DNA of 64,000 nucleotides from Cercozoa sp. M6MM (lineage: Eukaryota; Endomyxa: Ascetosporea): assembly GCA_040357565.1 (NCBI GenBank), contig JBDODJ010000007.1; one strand, given 5' to 3'. The stretch's first letter is position 1; every line of letters starts with the position of its first letter. The notes beneath the pieces are model-generated. The model had not been told where the DNA came from. It did no database searches and was given only the letters and a program-made list of their open reading frames with translations. Both the position numbers and the translations under genes were made by a program. Positions 12,701-24,003 of this stretch are shown here, in pieces.

Positions 12701-13711
12701 TATGTAAGTATAGAGATATGTGGGTACATAAATTTATATAGGTTAGGGATATAGTACTACATGTGTGCACACAGAGGACATCACAGCGAGTTCACTGGCG
12801 CCCTACATTCGCAGTAGGTCCTTGTATACACAGGTGCTTGTTTTGCGAGGTGGTCATTTGCATGTATGGACAGTGCTGAACCTGATTCAACAACACTTTA
12901 CCGAGTTCCGTCGGCACAGTATGTTGGTGTTTGTTACTTTCTTTCTAGTCGACTACCAGTTTGACTGTGTCGGTGTGTGCGAGAAGAGATGAATGTGGCG
13001 GCACTGCGGCAGTACCGCGAGCACGTGCATCCGCGACGACGCCGTGCGCCCTCGCCTTCGGTGAGTTTTTTAGTTTGTGCTCTTTCGTTCCTTGGCAGAC
13101 TGTGTGTGTGTGTGTGTGTCTGCACTTGCAGCACGCTCCAACACCTCGCGAGGCAGCACCGTCGACGTCGTACGCTGAGGAGATTCGTTATCTTGATGAG
13201 TACACGCACACACGCACACTGATAGAATATCTCCACCTGCTGTGAGTCTTTAACTGTACTACCCTTGTGCAGAGAGGCCGCGCAGCAAGCAACCATGCCA
13301 CTCGCCGATCGGCGCAAAATGGAAGCGCACGCTGTGTTGCAGCACCTGTCGCGAGTGAGTTTTTTCGTTCAATTTTCGACTGTTTCTTGGTGATCCCGTG
13401 TCACTTTCAATCAGCTCGTTGAGGAAGGCGACGGACCTGCGCTGCGCTTTGTGTCAAACGTCGTGGCGCCGCGGCTCGGCGGCTACGGTCTGCAGCTCCA
13501 CCGGCCGCAACTCAAGCCGATTCCCAGCTCGAAATTGCAACTTGAAGAACTTGAAGAGCAAGAAGCTAAAACTCCTGAAGCGGCACAAGCTGACTTGTCT
13601 CGGAAACGAGAAGTGCGCGTACGCGTACAGGTGCCTCAGGAATGGAGCTCCAGTGGCTCAGAAAAAGCTGACGAAGTCTCCTCGCCGATTTCCGGAACTG
13701 AAAGTGAATAG
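9604..13711 (+). CDS. Large multi-exon protein with Cys/His cluster, function unknown
   Basis: Candidate start MEFPILKEDPRWHHLDG at 9604; stop after PISGTESE at 13711. Frames join through more than a dozen GT-AG introns. Near the N-terminus, exons at about 9940-10260 give a metal-binding-like pattern: CSDCDVYVCRSCKKCHADC followed by LCECRDC. That could be a zinc finger, but the spacing fits no class I can name. Next come a helical region (EEEVIDLLRHLIPSNRS; DFMRVLQDITALALRHWVYW), VTLQVIVARL, charged Glu/Ser-rich linkers (about 12120-12480) and a C-terminal basic and Glu-rich tail. Introns between about 10290 and 11400 are packed with C-rich TTTACCCC-type pyrimidine tracts. It could be two adjacent genes; a break near 11530 is conceivable. 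I assign no function. Confidence 0.5.
10290..10780 (+). repeat. C-rich pyrimidine tracts (CCCCTTTA-like) in several introns
   Basis: Runs such as CTTTACCCCTCCCC, repeated TACCTTTACCTCCTC and a 22-base C run at about 10742-10763 lie directly 5' of intron acceptors in the 9604-13711 gene. They form exaggerated polypyrimidine tracts. Confidence 0.8.
12668..12702 (+). repeat. (TA)n microsatellite in intron
   Basis: TA repeat between exons of the 9604-13711 gene. Confidence 0.85.
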
Positions 13712-14034
13712 TCTCCGACGCAGTTTTCCGTTCGATTACTTCGCTTGTCCGTACGTGGCGTGTAGCTCCTTCCGTTCTGCTTCAGTACCCATTTCGAGTG
13801 CTGTAAACTGGGGATGTAGTTTTTACGATTCGCTAGAGTACTAGGCGGGCGGGTCGATCGCGAGCTCAGTTGTTTTCCGTATTTTCGCGAAACGCAACAA
13901 CTGAAGTCACTTTCGAGCAAAGAAATGAAAATCTGCTGGAGCTGAAGGACATTATCGACTTGCTGCTGGGCTGCAGTAGTCCATGAGGTGCTAAGAGTAC
14001 TCACTCAATCGAGGGACAACGAGACTGGGCGTCG
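13712..14034. promoter_or_regulatory. Intergenic region upstream of the channel gene
   Basis: About 320 bp between the stop of the preceding gene and the channel ATG, all on the + strand. It must hold the channel 5' region; I see no specific motif. Confidence 0.35.
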
Positions 14035-17000
14035 ATGACGCAACAGGACGACTCGAATCAACATGCGGACGACAAATCTCGAGTCACTGCTGCCTCCGCG
14101 CAGAGCGACACGGTGCATGTGCAGGTGCACGCCACATCCCCGCAGCTACTTGAAGGTCGTCGCGCGCGTACTCCTTCTCGCAGTAGCACGCGCAGTTTCT
14201 ACATTGATGCGAACGAGAGCGCCGAGAGCATTCAACAGCAAAAGCTGCCGAAAATGGCTCAATCGCCGGTACGGATCTCAAAAAAAGACGAGGCGTTTGT
14301 CTACCAAGGAAAATCCACGGTGTTTCGGTTACCGATCAACAACTTCGTGCGCCGTATGTGTATCAACGTGGTCGACACGAAAACGTTCGACTTCGTCATC
14401 TTGTTTATCATTGTGGCAAACTCGGTGATTATTGCGCTTGACAATCCGATCGAGGAGAAAAGTGACGCCTTCAAGAGTTTCTTGCGCTCCAGCGATATCT
14501 TCTTTGCAGCCGCGTTTGCTCTCGAGATGCTTGTAAAGGTGATTGCGATGGGCATGTGGTGCAATGGCAAGTACGCCTACCTGCGCGACTCGTGGAATGT
14601 GCTCGATTTCATTGTCGTTGTGCTCGGAGGTGTCTCGCTATTTATCGAGAGCAACTTCACCGTTGTGCGTACAGTTCGCGTGTTGCGACCTCTCCGCACT
14701 ATCAATTCGATCGAGTCGATGCGCCGTTTGATTGCGTCGCTGCTGGACGCGCTGCACTCGATGAGGGACGTCGCCATCTTCCTGGCCTTTATCATGTTTC
14801 TTTTTGCCCTCGTGGGAATGCAGTTTTTCGGCGGCCGACTGCGCATGCGCTGCGTTGTAGACTCTTCGGGAGATATCCTTGCTGGTTGGGAGGACTACGT
14901 ATGTCGTCTGGGTGCCGAACGACTGTCCTCACCGTCGACGAATGGCACAGAGCCGAGTCTTGGGAGTTCAGTTCGCTGTCCAAGCGACACGACATGCATG
15001 AAGATTGCCTCCAATCCAGATGGCATTGTTGGTTTCGATAATCTCGGTCAGAGTGCTTTGACAATTCTCACTTCTGCCTCTTTGGAAGGGTACTCACGAC
15101 TTTTGCTAATACTTACCCTCACTTAGTTCCTTTTCTCACACAGCTGGGTGGACAACATGTACCTCACCTGGCAAGCAACGACGCACTGGGCCACAATTTT
15201 CTGGGTGCTATTGGTCATCGTCGTTTCCTTCTTCTCGCTGAACCTCATCATGGGTGTCATCTACAACTCGTACAATACGGGGCGCGATGAGGTGCAGCGC
15301 GAAGTTGAGGAGCGAGAGGAAATAAAGCGACGACGCGACTCCATTCAGCAGCTTGCAGTTTCTGCCTTTATAACTGCTGGCAAAAAGAGAGGAGAGGAGG
15401 AAGAATCCAAGGCCATCAGTGCTGTGCCTTCTGAAATGTATCCTCACCGTACAGCTCCTGCAATCAATCTCTCCATGGAATTGTATCTGCACAGTCCATC
15501 GCGATCGGTGTCGGCATCTGCCCGAACCATGACGCCAAGTCGAAAGACACGAATCGGCCCGGCTATCCCGGAGGAGAGTGACCTGGAAGGCACCGATGAA
15601 TGGCTTGTCGACACACCTGCCGAAATACAGCTAGAATCAGTCTCCGACGGCATATCCATGGCCGAGCGCGAACAACTTGGGAACGTCGCCGCTCTGCGAC
15701 GAAGAATCGAAAGCGAGGCGAAGCGCGAAACTGACATCGAGCAGGAAAACCAAATCGATTCAATCGTGAGAACCATAACAGCACGTGCTCGGCGTAGAAG
15801 TTCTATCGAAGCAGACATCCCCTCTGCGGTGGCAGTGGATGTAGCAATCCAAGAAGACACTCCAGGCTTCGCACTCGAGATTCGCGGACTCGAGCAGCAG
15901 CACGAGGCTTTCTTGGCGAAGAAGGAGAAAGTCGCGACATGGCGAGAGCGACTGCAACCTTTCATGAAATCCGAGCGATTCGACCGCTTCATCACTGGCT
16001 TGATTATCACCAACACGATCTTACTGGCAACTGAGTACTACGGACAACCGGACTGGTGGGAGACCACTCTTGATGTAACCAACGGCATTTTCACCTGGAT
16101 CTTCTTCTGCGAAATCACGATCAAGTTCATCGCGTTGGGGAAGCGACGTTTCTGGAAGGATAAGTTCAACCGATTTGATCTCATCGTCACGTTAGCCACT
16201 TGTATCGAGTTCATCGTGTCGAATGCTTCCACCTCTGGCAGCAGCAGCACGATTTCGATGCTACGTGTGCTACGACTTCTGCGCGTGTTCAAACTTGCGA
16301 ACCGATGGCCTGCCTTGGCGCGGTTGCTTGAGGTCGTGCTCTCTGCCTTCTCAAGCCTGAGCAGCTTTTCCCTGATTCTTCTGCTCTTTACGTTCATTTA
16401 CGCGCTTCTTGGAATGCAACTGTTCGCCGGTCGCTTAAAGTGCGGAGAAAGCGCCTGTCGCATCAACTTTGACTCGTTTTGGTGGAGCATCGTCACCGTA
16501 TTTATCGTGATCGGCAGCGAGAACTGGAACGACAATCTCGCGAACGCAATGCAAAGCACCGGGTGGATTTCCTCATTGTACTTCCTGTCGCTTTACATCT
16601 TGGGCAACCTCATTCTGTTGTCGCTCTTTCTGGCGATTCTCTTGTCGCAGTTTGAGGAAGCAGATGAGGTAAACTATCTAATTTGGTCTCAAAGGCGGGG
16701 ACACGTCTCATTTGATACTGTGGCTTTGATAGGAAGAGGAAAAACGGTATGAAGAGGAACTTCAAGAGAAGTTACGAGAAGTTGCAGAAGTGGAACCCAG
16801 ACAGTCAGAAGAACTGAGCGATGAGCCTTCTTCAACACTCGAAGAGTTTGAGCCGTCGTCAGAGTCGGAGTTTGACTCCACAGAGCAAGAGTCAGCGCCC
16901 TTTGGGGTGCAAGAAACACCGGAATCTGCTGCCAATGCACCCTCACGGGTAGACTCAGTCTCAGGTCGATTGCCGATGCGAAGAAGACTCACGCCACTCA

Positions 17001-20000
17001 ACATAGCTGTCGAGCACGCAGTGGAAGACGAGACTGCGGTCACCTCCGACTCTGATGCTGCAGAAAAACCAAAGAGCAAAGTTGAAGAAATAACTGAACA
17101 AGATGCAAGTGTGAAACCAAGTGGACCTGTTCATCGACCGTCGTCACCAACACCGAAAGACGAACTAGCGGCTCCAAAGAAAACGAAGGGTCTCAAGCAC
17201 TTGCCGTCTTCGCTGGCCGAGTTAACACAAGAACAGCGAGCGGGCGTCATGTTTGAGCTTGCTCGCATGCACACACCATCCGATTCAAAGAGCAGAACGA
17301 AGAAGAATCGACGGCGACGCCGAAAGCCAAGAAGCGACCAGCTCGAAAGTCAAACACACTCGAGATCGAAATCATCCTCCAGCAGTCGAGCCAGCGAAGA
17401 AAGCTTCGAAAGCAAAAAGAGCTACGTCAGCGCGGCTTCTAGCGCTGCTGAAAGTGTAGCCAACGCGATGCGATTCGCACAAATGCACAACTCGTTGCGC
17501 TGCTTCTCGCCGAGGAGTCGTGTTCGTCGGCTGATGTTACGACTCGTGGGTTCTCCCAAGTTTGACCAGCTGATCATGCTTCTCATCATTGTGACTGCGT
17601 TCTTGCTCGCTTTCGAAACACCTTCGTTGGACACTGAGTCTCATTGGGGTCGCTTTCTCTATTGGTTCAACGTGGCGGCAACAGCGGTTTTTTCAATCGA
17701 AGCCATCGGTCGCATCATCGCACTCGGATTCTTCATGCACGAAGGTGCGTACCTGCGCAACGGCTGGAACACTCTTGATTTCGTCGTAGTCGTTGTGAGC
17801 GTTGTCGAAATCGTCGTGTCAAGCAGTGTGAGACGAGTCGACGTCAGCTCGCTGCGCGCTTTGAAAGCTCTTCGTGCTTTTCGCGCACTGCGAATGCTGA
17901 GCAGGTTTCCTCGCCTACGCGTGGTGGTCCAAGCGATTATCTTCGCCTTGCCGACAGTGTCGCACGTCATTGCAGTTGCGCTACTCTTCTATGTAGTATT
18001 TTCGATTTTGGCGATTCAGCTGTTCGCCGGCAAGTTCGGACAGTGCGTGCTCCAAGCTGGTGCTGATTGGTCCGCACTTGAGGCGGCGGGTGCCACACTG
18101 AGCGATGTGGGCAACAGCATCGTCGCTTGGAACAAGGATAGTTGTGATGCTGCCACACAAATTGGCCTTGGAGTCATCTGGGAGAATCCGAAGTTTGGCA
18201 GCTTCGACACGGGTACTCTGGTTTTTGTGCCGTTTCTTTGGAACAGTCTGTGATTATGCATGCAGTGTTCTCGTCGCTACTGTTGCTATTCGAAGTGAGT
18301 ACTTTGGAAATGTGGCCCGATATGCTGCTGCGAGCGGTTGACGTCACCGGAGTGGAGCAAGCACCTGAGCGAGACAACGCTCCTTACTACGCCGTCTTTT
18401 TCATCGCCTTCATCATTGTTGGCAATTTTTTCATCGTCAACCTGTTTGTATCGGTTGTGATCGATACCTTCAGCGCCAAACAGGCCGAATTTAACGGGCT
18501 TCGCATGCTGACACCAGCGCAGCAAGCCTGGCTTGAAGCAAAACAGTTGCTGCTTCACGTTGATGCTGGAGATCCACGCTTCTTTCCGCCAGGTGTACAT
18601 GCGAAAGACGGGTTCGACGAACTGCACGAACTGGGCATTCTGCTGGAGCGAATTAACATTTTCGACGAACAAGACAGAAACTGGCATACTGATGCTGCCA
18701 GTTCCGAGAGCAAAGACACTGGACCGGAGGAAGCTCCGTCAGGACGCCTGAGTCCGTCGGCGCTTCAATTGTTAGACCAAGACATTGGGTTCTGGCGACG
18801 CCACGTGACTGGCTGGAGACCGAAACTGAAGCGTCGATACCTCATTTTGCGGGTACGACGCGCAGTGTTCAACTTGGTGACAACGGAGCGGTTCGAAGTC
18901 GGCATTGCCATACTGATTTGCTTGAACGTGATTGTGATGGCCATGTGGACGTCTGACATGTCATCTGGCTACGACCTCGCACTCGAGCTTACCAATGCCG
19001 TGCTAACCTGGCTCTTTGTACTGGAAGCAGTTCTCAAGGTACACTTAATTGTGAAGACGTTTTTTTCTCCCCAATCAACTGTGATGCCCTCAGATAATTG
19101 GACTGGGTCCACGGCAATACATCGCGTCGGCGTGGAACTGTTTCGATTTCGTAATCGTCGCAGGGGGTGTACTCGGTTTCTTTTTGGAGTTGCCATTCGG
19201 TAGTGACAGCACCAGTATGCCGGTGGACCCAACGTTGCTTCGAGTGTTTCGAGCTGGCCGATTGCTTCGGTTGGTCAAGCGACTGAACGGTCTGCAGCGC
19301 TTAGTTCGAGTGGTCGTGATGTCGCTGCCACAAGTGATTAACATCTGTGCTTTAATGTTGCTGCTCTTTTTCGTGTTCGCCGTGATTGGCATGCAACTCT
19401 TCGGGGGACTGCCTCGCGACGGCGACTTTATCAACGAGCATGCGCACTTTGACAACATCTTGATGGCCATGGTAACGCTCTTTCGGTGCGCAACAGGCGA
19501 GTCGTGGAATGGCATCATGCACGACGCGCGCACGGGTTCTACAGCACTTGACAGTGCGCGCTGTGTCGAAGTTACTTCTTTGGACGACATTCCGGGTGGA
19601 GCGACGTCCTGGGGACCACGCGGTGTCGTACTCGGCTCAGATGGACTGCGCTATGCGCGGAACTGCGGTTCAACGAGTGCATACGCGTTCTTTGTGCTCT
19701 TTACCGTGTTCTGCGGCTTCATCATGGTCGAACTCTTCGTGGCCGTGATTCTCCAGCACTTTGAGCAGATGGGGACCGCGCACAGCGGCAGCAGCGACGC
19801 CGACGGCGAAAGTGCCGCCGGTATCGTTCAACTCGACGACGTGATTCAATTCTCACACGCATGGTCACGGTATGCGCCACAACGACACTGGTGGAAGTGG
19901 TGGGATCAAAAACACCTCTGGATCCGAGCGAATGCTTTACCTGCCATGCTGAGTGAGTGTGGAGGTACACTCGGAATCCGCGATCGCAGGCCGCGACTGA

Positions 20001-21446
20001 CGCCGAACGAAGTAATTAGGTTCGTCGACGCTCTCAATGTTCCGGTGTTTGCCAAGCCAACCTTTCGGTCAAGACGCTTCGATCGACTGCGACGCTTCAC
20101 TGTGCTTCGCTCGTTCGGCTCAAAGCTGCGCCACGCGAGAGAGCGCTTGAGTGGTATGTCAGGGATAAAGGCACGACTCAGTCGGTTCTCCCGACGATCG
20201 AACGCTGCCACCAGCGTCGCTCCTGATGAGAGAACCGAGTCATCATTTTCGACAGAGGGTACACACACTAAGAAAGAGTGGTATGTGATATCCGTGACTC
20301 GTGTCGCTTTCAGAACACTCACAGCCAAGCGTAGATGAATTGAAAGAGGACAATGAGACAAAAGAGACTTCGCCACAGTCGTCGCTCAAAATGACAGACA
20401 AAGTGACAGATAGCATCGTAGACTCGGATGAACTCAAAAAACTTGACAGTCAAAATCGCACGCAGACTCCAAGTTTCGCTCCGCCAATATCGCCGACGGC
20501 AACACGCACGCTGCAACTGCAGGATCGATTAGCCAGCGGCAGCATGCGTTCTCACATGGAGCACAAACGCACGACAACCACGAGTTTATTTCGCAGGGAT
20601 GATGCGCGCTTTGATAGCAGGAGTGCGAGCGGCTACTGTCACTATTATGAGACGCTCGTGGCACTCAGTTTCTTTGCATTGCGACAACGGCACGCAAAAA
20701 TACACAACGAGATCGCGTCGATTCCGCAGACGTGTCTCAGTCATCGCTTCCTGCAGAGCAACCTTCGGCGCAAATTCGGCCAGGTCGAGATGGCAGAGAC
20801 ACTGTCGCTGAAGCGTGGCTCAGCGGACGAAGCCTCCATAGGCGGAGTCAAGGTCGTGAGTGCCTCGCAAGTCGCTGCCGTTAGCATCATTCAACGCGCC
20901 TATCGCAACTTTGTGTTTCGCCGCGCCATGTGGAATGCCGCTGCTGCCGCAGCAAGCAGCATGATGGAGCGCCGCTGGTCACGTATCCAGCGTGACTCGC
21001 AACTCACGGACGAGGAGGTGCGACGCCGGAGACGTGGCAGTCTCGCAGTTCTCTCGGACGCTGCAAGTGCCGTGCGAAGGAAAGCAGCCGAGGCCGCGAG
21101 GCGCGCGCGTCGTGCTTCCACTGGCGTTTTAAACCGCAACCTCAATGTCGACATTGACGCACTTCGCAACCACCTGCACAGAGGAGCTGCCGTTGACGAA
21201 TTCAGCGACTCGTCCTCGGAAGTCGAGTGCAAAAGCGACCTTGAAGACACCGATATTTGTATGCTACTGCTATCGTACTTTGCCCTTGTCACGCTATTGC
21301 TCACTAAGTGTTGTTCGCAGAAGGCGCAATCACTGCGCTACGAGTCGTTCCGACAAAATGACATCAATTTAACTGACGTGAGACATCGAGTTATTACCGT
21401 AGTTAGGCTTCGTAGTCCCTTCAGTAGTACAATAAGTTGGAATTGA
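14035..21446 (+). CDS. Four-domain voltage-gated cation channel, EEEE filter (Cav-like alpha1)
   Basis: Six main exons: 14035-15089, 15144-16668, 16733-18212, 18266-19038, 19094-20259, and 20314 onward. They give about 2310-2376 residues. Four S1-S6 repeats begin near residues 102, 629, 1136 and 1563. Each S4 carries Arg/Lys every third position (for example VVRTVRVLRPLR and SLRALKALRAFRALRML). The pore loops read TSASLEGW, IGSENWND, STLEMWPD and ATGESWNG, so all four filter positions are Glu. This is the calcium-channel pattern, unlike the DEKA ring of animal sodium channels. After domain IV come a segment equivalent to the EF-hand-like/pre-IQ region (about 19840-20050) and an IQ motif, IIQRAYRNFVFRRA (about 20890), for calmodulin or centrin. 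Cytoplasmic linkers are long and rich in Ser, Glu and Arg. The last 190 nt depend on whether an intron at 21258-21320 is removed: splicing brings TAA in frame after EDTDI. Ion selectivity is inferred from the filter only. Confidence 0.9.
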
Positions 21447-21600
21447 CGTGAAATTCGATGTCAAGTAAACTTACAGTACAGTAGCGTTGACCACCCTGGT
21501 CTAACGCGCGGATTGGTCTGTGCAGCGGCGTTTTTCTCAATCCGGATACGTGACCACAAAGGCGCGAACTGCAGGGCTCCTTGGTTTAGGAGTGTAGATA
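21447..21600. other. Short spacer between channel and coiled-coil genes
   Basis: About 150 bp on the same strand. An open frame continues upstream of 21601 to about 21513, so the next gene could start earlier. Confidence 0.35.
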
Positions 21601-23147
21601 TGCCCAAAAAGGCTCAGCAGAAGCGAAAAGGTGCTGCTCCAGCTCTACCGGCGCGCCCGGAGTCGCCTTACCGAGCTGCCGCTCACAACTCACCGATGGC
21701 ACCGCCGCTCCCAAATGCGCCAGCACAGCCCTCCCTTACTCGCGATGAAACTGCTAGCGTCGGACGCAACGACGGCTCGTGCAGAGCAGATTCACCCGTT
21801 CCGACCAACAACTTGAACCCATCTAACTTTCCTCCTATATGGTCACCGAGTCCAGGAACCTCAGCCCGCATGCACCGAGGCACGCAAAGCGAGCAACTGG
21901 GAGAGGGCGAACCAGAGGAAGAAGGACCCACCATGCAAGAGGGTGCGATGCGGAGATTTCAGTTTCGCCGAATGAGCTTGCGTGACAGCGTCAAGCGATT
22001 CTGGGGCGACCGAAGCTCTGACGGAGAGAAGAGTGGGTCCAATGACTCACGTCAGCGTCGACAAAGTGAGGTGTCTTTTGACACTGAGCAACTCGAGCGA
22101 TTGCAGCACTCAATTCGGCACAAAAAGGAACGCATCTCAGAGCTGAGCGACAAGCAAGCTGAAGCACGACAAGGCATTCAACTCATTCAAGAGCAGATCA
22201 AGCAGGTACAACTTGAGTTCAAGACGCAGCGAGAGGCGCTCAGCACGAAGCTCATCGACACTTTACGTCGCGTAAGTAATCGAAACGAACTTCGGTCGAC
22301 CTTGCGTCGCATGCGACAGCACGAACAAGAACTCAAAACACAGATTGTAAGAACCAAGCACGAGCTGGACGAAATCAAGAAAGTAGTCAACATTGCCGAG
22401 TACGACGCAATTCACGAGCAGCACAGCGCACTAGCTCAAAAGCGCGAAAGCATGGCTAAAGAGGTCGACAATATGCAGAAGATGATCAAATCTAACACGA
22501 AAGAGATCGACACGAGGGAGCCACAACTCGAAGAGATGCGTGGACGAATGGAGCACATTCGCAGACAAAATGACGCGAAGCAGGCTGAACTTCAGGAGCT
22601 GCGCGCGAAGTTGAAGCATCAACAGCAAGAAGTACACGCCTTAGAGAATGAAACGCGGCAGCTACGCCACACAACAGCACGACTGGAGGAGTACAAAAAG
22701 GAAGTGCTGCCAAAGCTCGAGGAACTTCGCGAAGTTGTCAGCGAACTCCCAAACGAAAATGACTCACACAATGACAGTGCGAGCGGGACGCATTCAACTG
22801 AAGACAGCTTCTCACGGAAGGTGGAAGAAGTCAAGAACATTTTGTCTGAAAGCGCCCCTGATGCGTCCTTCTTTCTCTGTGTACCCAACGCAAAGCAGTG
22901 CCAAAATGAACAATCAGTCTCCCTGGGCAGGTATGCAACTCCAGGTTCACTGCAATTTTCAGGCTGTCCGATACTTGTAACTTACCGGCTGGAAAGCAGC
23001 GCTACGTCCACGCAGTCTCGAAACACACACCTCTGTGTACCGCCCGACAAAGAACTGACTGAAACGCACACAAGACGCTCACGTTCCCCTCAATCTCCCG
23101 ACTCGACTGCCGCCGCCTTTAAAGCCCTTTTCTCGGATTTCAGTTAG
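21601..23147 (+). CDS. Coiled-coil protein, function unknown
   Basis: Start chosen at MPKKAQQKRKG (21601), the first ATG with coding-like composition; stop TAG after LFSDFS at 23147. About residues 1-150 are Pro/Ser/Arg-rich and probably disordered. From about 22085 to 22740 the protein is a long coiled coil rich in Glu, Gln, Lys and Arg, with regular Leu/Ile/Met spacing and no helix breakers. The C-terminus is again Ser/Thr-rich. A GT-AG segment at about 22931-22999 is in frame and could be an intron or be retained. No enzyme motif is visible. It follows the channel by about 150 bp on the same strand, which may only be proximity. Scaffold or cytoskeletal roles are possible, but I see no diagnostic signature. 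Confidence 0.65.
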
Positions 23148-23221
23148 CCGTTCATGTTTAATTGCATAAAGCGCATATAGCCTGACACGGTCTGGTACAG
23201 TACTACGTTCGTTGTATTGTA

Positions 23222-23939
23222 TCAGTTACGCCGTCGGTTGCGAAGCCGGGCCGAGCGACGCAGCGGCTGCTTCACAGCAGGTGGTTCGACTTCGCACTCG
23301 AAATCAGAGTCAATTTCGCTGTCTTCGTCGTCTGCGCCTGCGTTCTCGACATGAGAGCTGTATAGCACGCGAGCGTCGCCACAATGTGCTCGTTGCAGTG
23401 ACCCAGCCTCCTGAAGTTTAGTTTCCGTGCCTTCAACTCCAGTTGTGTGCCCGTTTGAATGGTGCTGCAGCAGGTAAGTCTGCACGGCCTGGGCGCAATG
23501 TTGTGCCACAACGGACACGAATCGAGGCGTCATGGCGGCTAGTCTCGAAGAAACGCCGCCTGACACAGGATGGGAGAGATCTGCACCTCCAGTATCCAGG
23601 TGGTGTCGGACGCACTTAATTTCGGATGGTACCACGTGTGTGTACGTGCATGCTGTGAGCAAAGAAAGCCTGCGACACCGAGCGCGGCGAGAATGTGAAT
23701 TTTTTCCTGATGCACACATAGCATAAGTGTATCGTTTCTGTACATCGTTGCTGTGCATACTTGGACTCGACAGGTCGCATACAAGTGCGAAACAGTAGCG
23801 CAGTGGCAACAACGGCACCAACGATGCGCGTGGACCAAGTCACACGCACTTGCATCAGTGCGCGCGATATTTGTGTCTCCACCTCGAGTGGAGTGTCATG
23901 TATCTGCCTCGTACCAAGATGGAGAGCCACACACACACA

Positions 23940-24003
<64 letters not shown>

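Noticed and set aside
14035..21446. Voltage-gated sodium channel (Nav)
   Set aside because: The filter is EEEE, not DEKA or DKEA, so a sodium-type name is not supported by the sequence.
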